Origin: an uncultured bacterium
GTDB lineage: Bacteria; Cyanobacteriota; Vampirovibrionia; Gastranaerophilales; Gastranaerophilaceae
Length of the DNA stretch: 64,000 nucleotides
NCBI GenBank assembly: GCA_947073645.1
Contig: CAMTMK010000007.1
Coordinates: 16,353-80,352, forward strand
Direction of reading: 5' to 3'
Part shown: one piece after another, positions 61,667 through 64,000 of the stretch
How the letters are laid out: each line of letters starts with the position of its first letter
Position numbering within the stretch: position 1 is the first letter of the stretch
Program-made: the position numbers and the translations under genes
Notes under the pieces: generated by a model
The model's input: only the letters and a program-made list of their open reading frames with translations
Told to the model about the DNA's origin: nothing
Database searches by the model: none

Positions 61667-63103
61667 TTAAAATCCTCCAATTGCCAGTTTTATAATGTTA
61701 TTTAAAAATGGCGGAATGTACACACCCAATACAAATACTATTACAAGCATTACAAATTGAGGAATATACATACAAATATTTACCTTATGTTTGTTATCTG
61801 CAATAACTTTTGCCTTATCATCACTAACATTTCCAAACGCTGTTTTGATAACAACTCTGCCCAAGCCGTAAAGGATGATTGTCAAAAGTATTACAAACAA
61901 AGCACAAAGTACAAACTTATGTTCAATAATCATTTGTTTTATCATCAAAAATTCACTGATAAACAATACAGATGTCGGGAATGCACAAATTGCAAGGAAA
62001 GACGTAACCCATAGCCAGCCTGTCTTGCTGTCAGCTTTAATCAAACCGTTTACAGACTTAATTCTTTTTGTTCCGTAAAGTTCCAAAACATTTCCTGAAG
62101 TCAGGAAGAACGATGCTTTAGCAAGCGAGTGACCTATTAAATGAAGGATTACCGCATAAAATGCAGCTCCGCCCAAAGCAGTTCCAATTGCCAAAATACC
62201 CATATTTTCAATTGATGAATACGCAAGCATTCTTTTGTAGTTTTTGATATGGTAAACAAATACCGCTGTAACAAACAATGATAAAAATCCCATTACCAAA
62301 AGCATTAATCTTGCATAATCAGCACATCCTGCCAAATCAAGAATTTTAAATACTCTTACAATTACAAGAAAAGCAGAGTTTAAAAGACAAGCAGAAAGCA
62401 ATGCCGAAATTGGGGAAGGAGCTTCCGAGTGCGCATCAGGAAGCCAAAAATGAACAGGCGCAAGCCCCATTTTTGCTCCAAAGCCGAACAGCATAAATAC
62501 AAATGCTATCTTCAACCAGTTCAAATCAAATTGACCTGCATGGCTATATAATTCTGCAAAACTCAATGAATTTACAGCACCTGTTGAAATATTTAATAAA
62601 ATAATTCCGACAAACGCCAAAGCAATACCGATTGAACAAATAAATACATATTTCCAAGCGGCTTCAATTGAATGTTTTGTCTTGTTGAAATAAATCAAAT
62701 ATGCACTTGATAAAGTTGTAGCTTCAACCAAAACCCAAGCCAAGCCCAAATCTGTACTCAACAAAGTTCCTGTCATTGAAAGCACAAAAACAAGTATCAT
62801 AAACGAATAATGACTAATTTTTTTATCAGGAAATTCAAAGTTTTTGACATATCCTGCATTATAAACAGCCACCATTAAAAATACTAATGACAATATAATC
62901 AAAAAGATTAAGTTAGTATTATCAACTGCGAAGTATGGAACGGATTTTTCACCGTATCCGAGTGTCAATAACACTGTAATTACAAAATGCACAACTGCAT
63001 ATAAACCTACCAAAAACGTATTAAACTTTCTGTTTTTGATTAAAAGTGTCAATATACATGCAATTATCGGAAATATTAAAAGTGTACTAATCATTGTTTT
63101 CAT
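61667..63103 (-). CDS. antiporter-like membrane subunit (HyfF/NuoN type)
   Basis: 478 residues, about 13-14 spans. The conserved proton-channel elements are LAWVLVEATTLSSAYLIYF (Glu in the span), FGAKMGLAPVHFWLPDAHSEAPSPISALLS, and LAYSSIENMGILAIG with HLIGHSLAKASFFL. It should move protons or sodium coupled to the redox arm. Its start overlaps the next upstream gene by 17 bases. One such subunit is visible; others may lie beyond the edge. Confidence 0.9.
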   Translation of the reverse strand: MKTMISTLLIFPIIACILTLLIKNRKFNTFLVGLYAVVHFVITVLLTLGYGEKSVPYFAVDNTNLIFLIILSLVFLMVAVYNAGYVKNFEFPDKKISHYSFMILVFVLSMTGTLLSTDLGLAWVLVEATTLSSAYLIYFNKTKHSIEAAWKYVFICSIGIALAFVGIILLNISTGAVNSLSFAELYSHAGQFDLNWLKIAFVFMLFGFGAKMGLAPVHFWLPDAHSEAPSPISALLSACLLNSAFLVIVRVFKILDLAGCADYARLMLLVMGFLSLFVTAVFVYHIKNYKRMLAYSSIENMGILAIGTALGGAAFYAVILHLIGHSLAKASFFLTSGNVLELYGTKRIKSVNGLIKADSKTGWLWVTSFLAICAFPTSVLFISEFLMIKQMIIEHKFVLCALFVILLTIILYGLGRVVIKTAFGNVSDDKAKVIADNKHKVNICMYIPQFVMLVIVFVLGVYIPPFLNNIIKLAIGGF

Positions 63104-63737
63104 AATCCTTTAAATCTGATAAATTAGAAACTTCAAGGTCATTAAATTCCTTGTTAATAACATTGACGAACAAGCCCAAAATATAAACGGCAATAAATAC
63201 GTCAAGCAAAACACCCATATTAACCAACATAGGCATTTCTTTTGCAACGGAAAGCGATAATAAGAAAATACCGTTTTCCATTGTAATAAATTCAATTACG
63301 TTAGAAATAATTTTGTGTTTAATAGTAATCAGCCACAAACTTATAATAATTGTTGCAACAGAAACTCCAAAGAACATTGGAGAAATAAGTTTCATAGACG
63401 AAACAAAATATTCTGATACCAAAAATCCTGCCAGCAAAATTACGCTTGAAATTACCAAACAGTAAAAGTGAGGAATATTTGCCGCAACATCACGGTTTGA
63501 ATGAGTTTTTCTCAAAACTCTGTACAAAAACCAGGGTATAACAATACCTTTAAACACCAGTGTTTCTATAGCTAGAAACCCAAAGTTTAATAAATCCATA
63601 TGATGATACCCGCAGCAACAAATAAGGAACAATAAAATTCCCTGTGCAATCAATAATCTGATATGCGCAACAATTCTGCTGGTTGCGGATAAATATAACA
63701 TTGTAAGTCCGAAAAGTATTATAAATCCGTTTACCAT
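63087..63737 (-). CDS. HyfE-like membrane subunit
   Basis: 216 residues, about six spans, weakly conserved as is usual for HyfE/NuoK-like subunits. It begins MVNGFIILFGLTMLYLS. Near the C-terminus are ENGIFLLSLSVAKEMPMLVNMGVLLDVFIAVYILG, the NuoK-like part with the buried Glu residues. Lies between HyfF-like and HyfC-like genes with close spacing, supporting the assignment. Confidence 0.8.
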   Translation of the reverse strand: MVNGFIILFGLTMLYLSATSRIVAHIRLLIAQGILLFLICCCGYHHMDLLNFGFLAIETLVFKGIVIPWFLYRVLRKTHSNRDVAANIPHFYCLVISSVILLAGFLVSEYFVSSMKLISPMFFGVSVATIIISLWLITIKHKIISNVIEFITMENGIFLLSLSVAKEMPMLVNMGVLLDVFIAVYILGLFVNVINKEFNDLEVSNLSDLKDYENND

Positions 63738-63740
63738 TCT

Positions 63741-64000
63741 CTAGCCTCCAAACATCCTTGCCACAACAAGCGCAAGAACAACTAACGCAAATGAACTCAT
63801 CAAAAATACGAATTCAAATACGTGTGACATTCTAAATCTTGCCATTGCAGATTCAACAGTTCCGATAACAACAGAGATTATAAACATTATCAAAAGATAA
63901 GCTAAAACCGCCATCCATTCTGCCAACCCCTGAGGAATTACAATAAATGCAATCAAAGAAGACAACAAAAGCATTTTAATACTGTTAGCCCAGGTAAAGA
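63741..64000 (-). CDS. HyfC/NuoH-like membrane subunit, C-terminal part
   Basis: The frame is open through the right edge. The visible part reads FTWANSIKMLLLSSLIAFIV, then LAEWMAVLAYLLIMFIISVVIGTVESAMARFRMSHVFEFVFLMSSFALV. The VESAMARFR-type loop before the last span matches HyfC/NuoH-like subunits. An internal ATG at 63974 is within the protein and not the start. It is upstream of HyfE-like in the same operon, so the operon continues beyond the window. Confidence 0.82.
   Translation of the reverse strand, partial: FTWANSIKMLLLSSLIAFIVIPQGLAEWMAVLAYLLIMFIISVVIGTVESAMARFRMSHVFEFVFLMSSFALVVLALVVARMFGG

Overview
The window is AT-rich, densely coded bacterial DNA from a Gram-negative cell: it carries lipid A and Kdo genes (lpxI, lpxB, waaA), an LptD/OstA-like outer-membrane protein, and an EnvC-like murein hydrolase activator. 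Several marks point to a gut-type non-photosynthetic cyanobacterial relative (Vampirovibrionia/Melainabacteria, probably Gastranaerophilales). These are two prepilin-like proteins with the leader FTLAEVLxTLGIIGVV, an LL-diaminopimelate aminotransferase, a group-4 hydrogenase-like complex, and many lineage-type hypothetical proteins. The taxon is an inference from remembered family features; no database search was made.

Layout. 0-2.5 kb: a sugar aminotransferase, two small unknown genes, then a gene-free stretch holding a candidate small RNA and a GC-rich structured element. 2.5-5.4 kb (minus): rsmG and a degenerate-P-loop/TPR protein. 5.4-13 kb (plus): envelope genes (tiny membrane protein, EnvC-like, LptD-like, class II aldolase, lpxI, lpxB, unknown membrane protein). 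13-16 kb: dgt, a WecG/TagA-type transferase, an N-terminal transketolase half, a YhcH protein. 16-24 kb: unknown membrane protein, uridine-kinase-like ATPase, histidine kinase, tRNA-Leu, a MGMAASQAR-type protein, waaA, phosphoesterase, ispG. 24.8-30 kb: exported proteins, a GHL10 glycosidase-like protein and comEC. 30-34.5 kb: pyrF, a prepilin gene switched out of frame by a poly-C tract, rmuC, and a two-component pair. 34.5-43 kb: a 1139-residue repeat protein with its own poly-C tract, mgtC, an Opp/Dpp-type transporter without ATPases, and a second frameshifted prepilin. 43-50 kb: groESL, cysK, an ECF sigma/anti-sigma/Spy-like operon. 49-54 kb: three more members of a lineage-type membrane protein family around trmFO. 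54-59.4 kb: small genes, a bifunctional-nuclease-family gene, tRNA-Ser, a DtxR-like regulator facing mnmA-bioB across a perfect 28-bp palindrome, and dapL. 59.4-64 kb: a hydrogenase-4/complex-I-like operon running off the window.

Themes. (1) Two long C tracts (11 and 10 bases) lie inside coding sequence in an AT-rich genome. At 11 C the prepilin is out of frame and at 10 C it would be in frame, which suggests phase variation of surface components. (2) Many genes without a Shine-Dalgarno have a -35/-10 pair placed so that transcription would start at the ATG (leaderless mRNA), always with about 6 bases between the -10 box and the start codon. (3) A family of at least five membrane proteins I do not recognise shares an A-x-x-R-E-like motif before a hydrophobic segment. 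(4) The hydrogenase-like large subunit has lost canonical Ni-Fe ligands. (5) Metal and envelope stress are represented by a Cys-tailed DtxR-like regulator and an ECF operon with its own ECF-type promoter.
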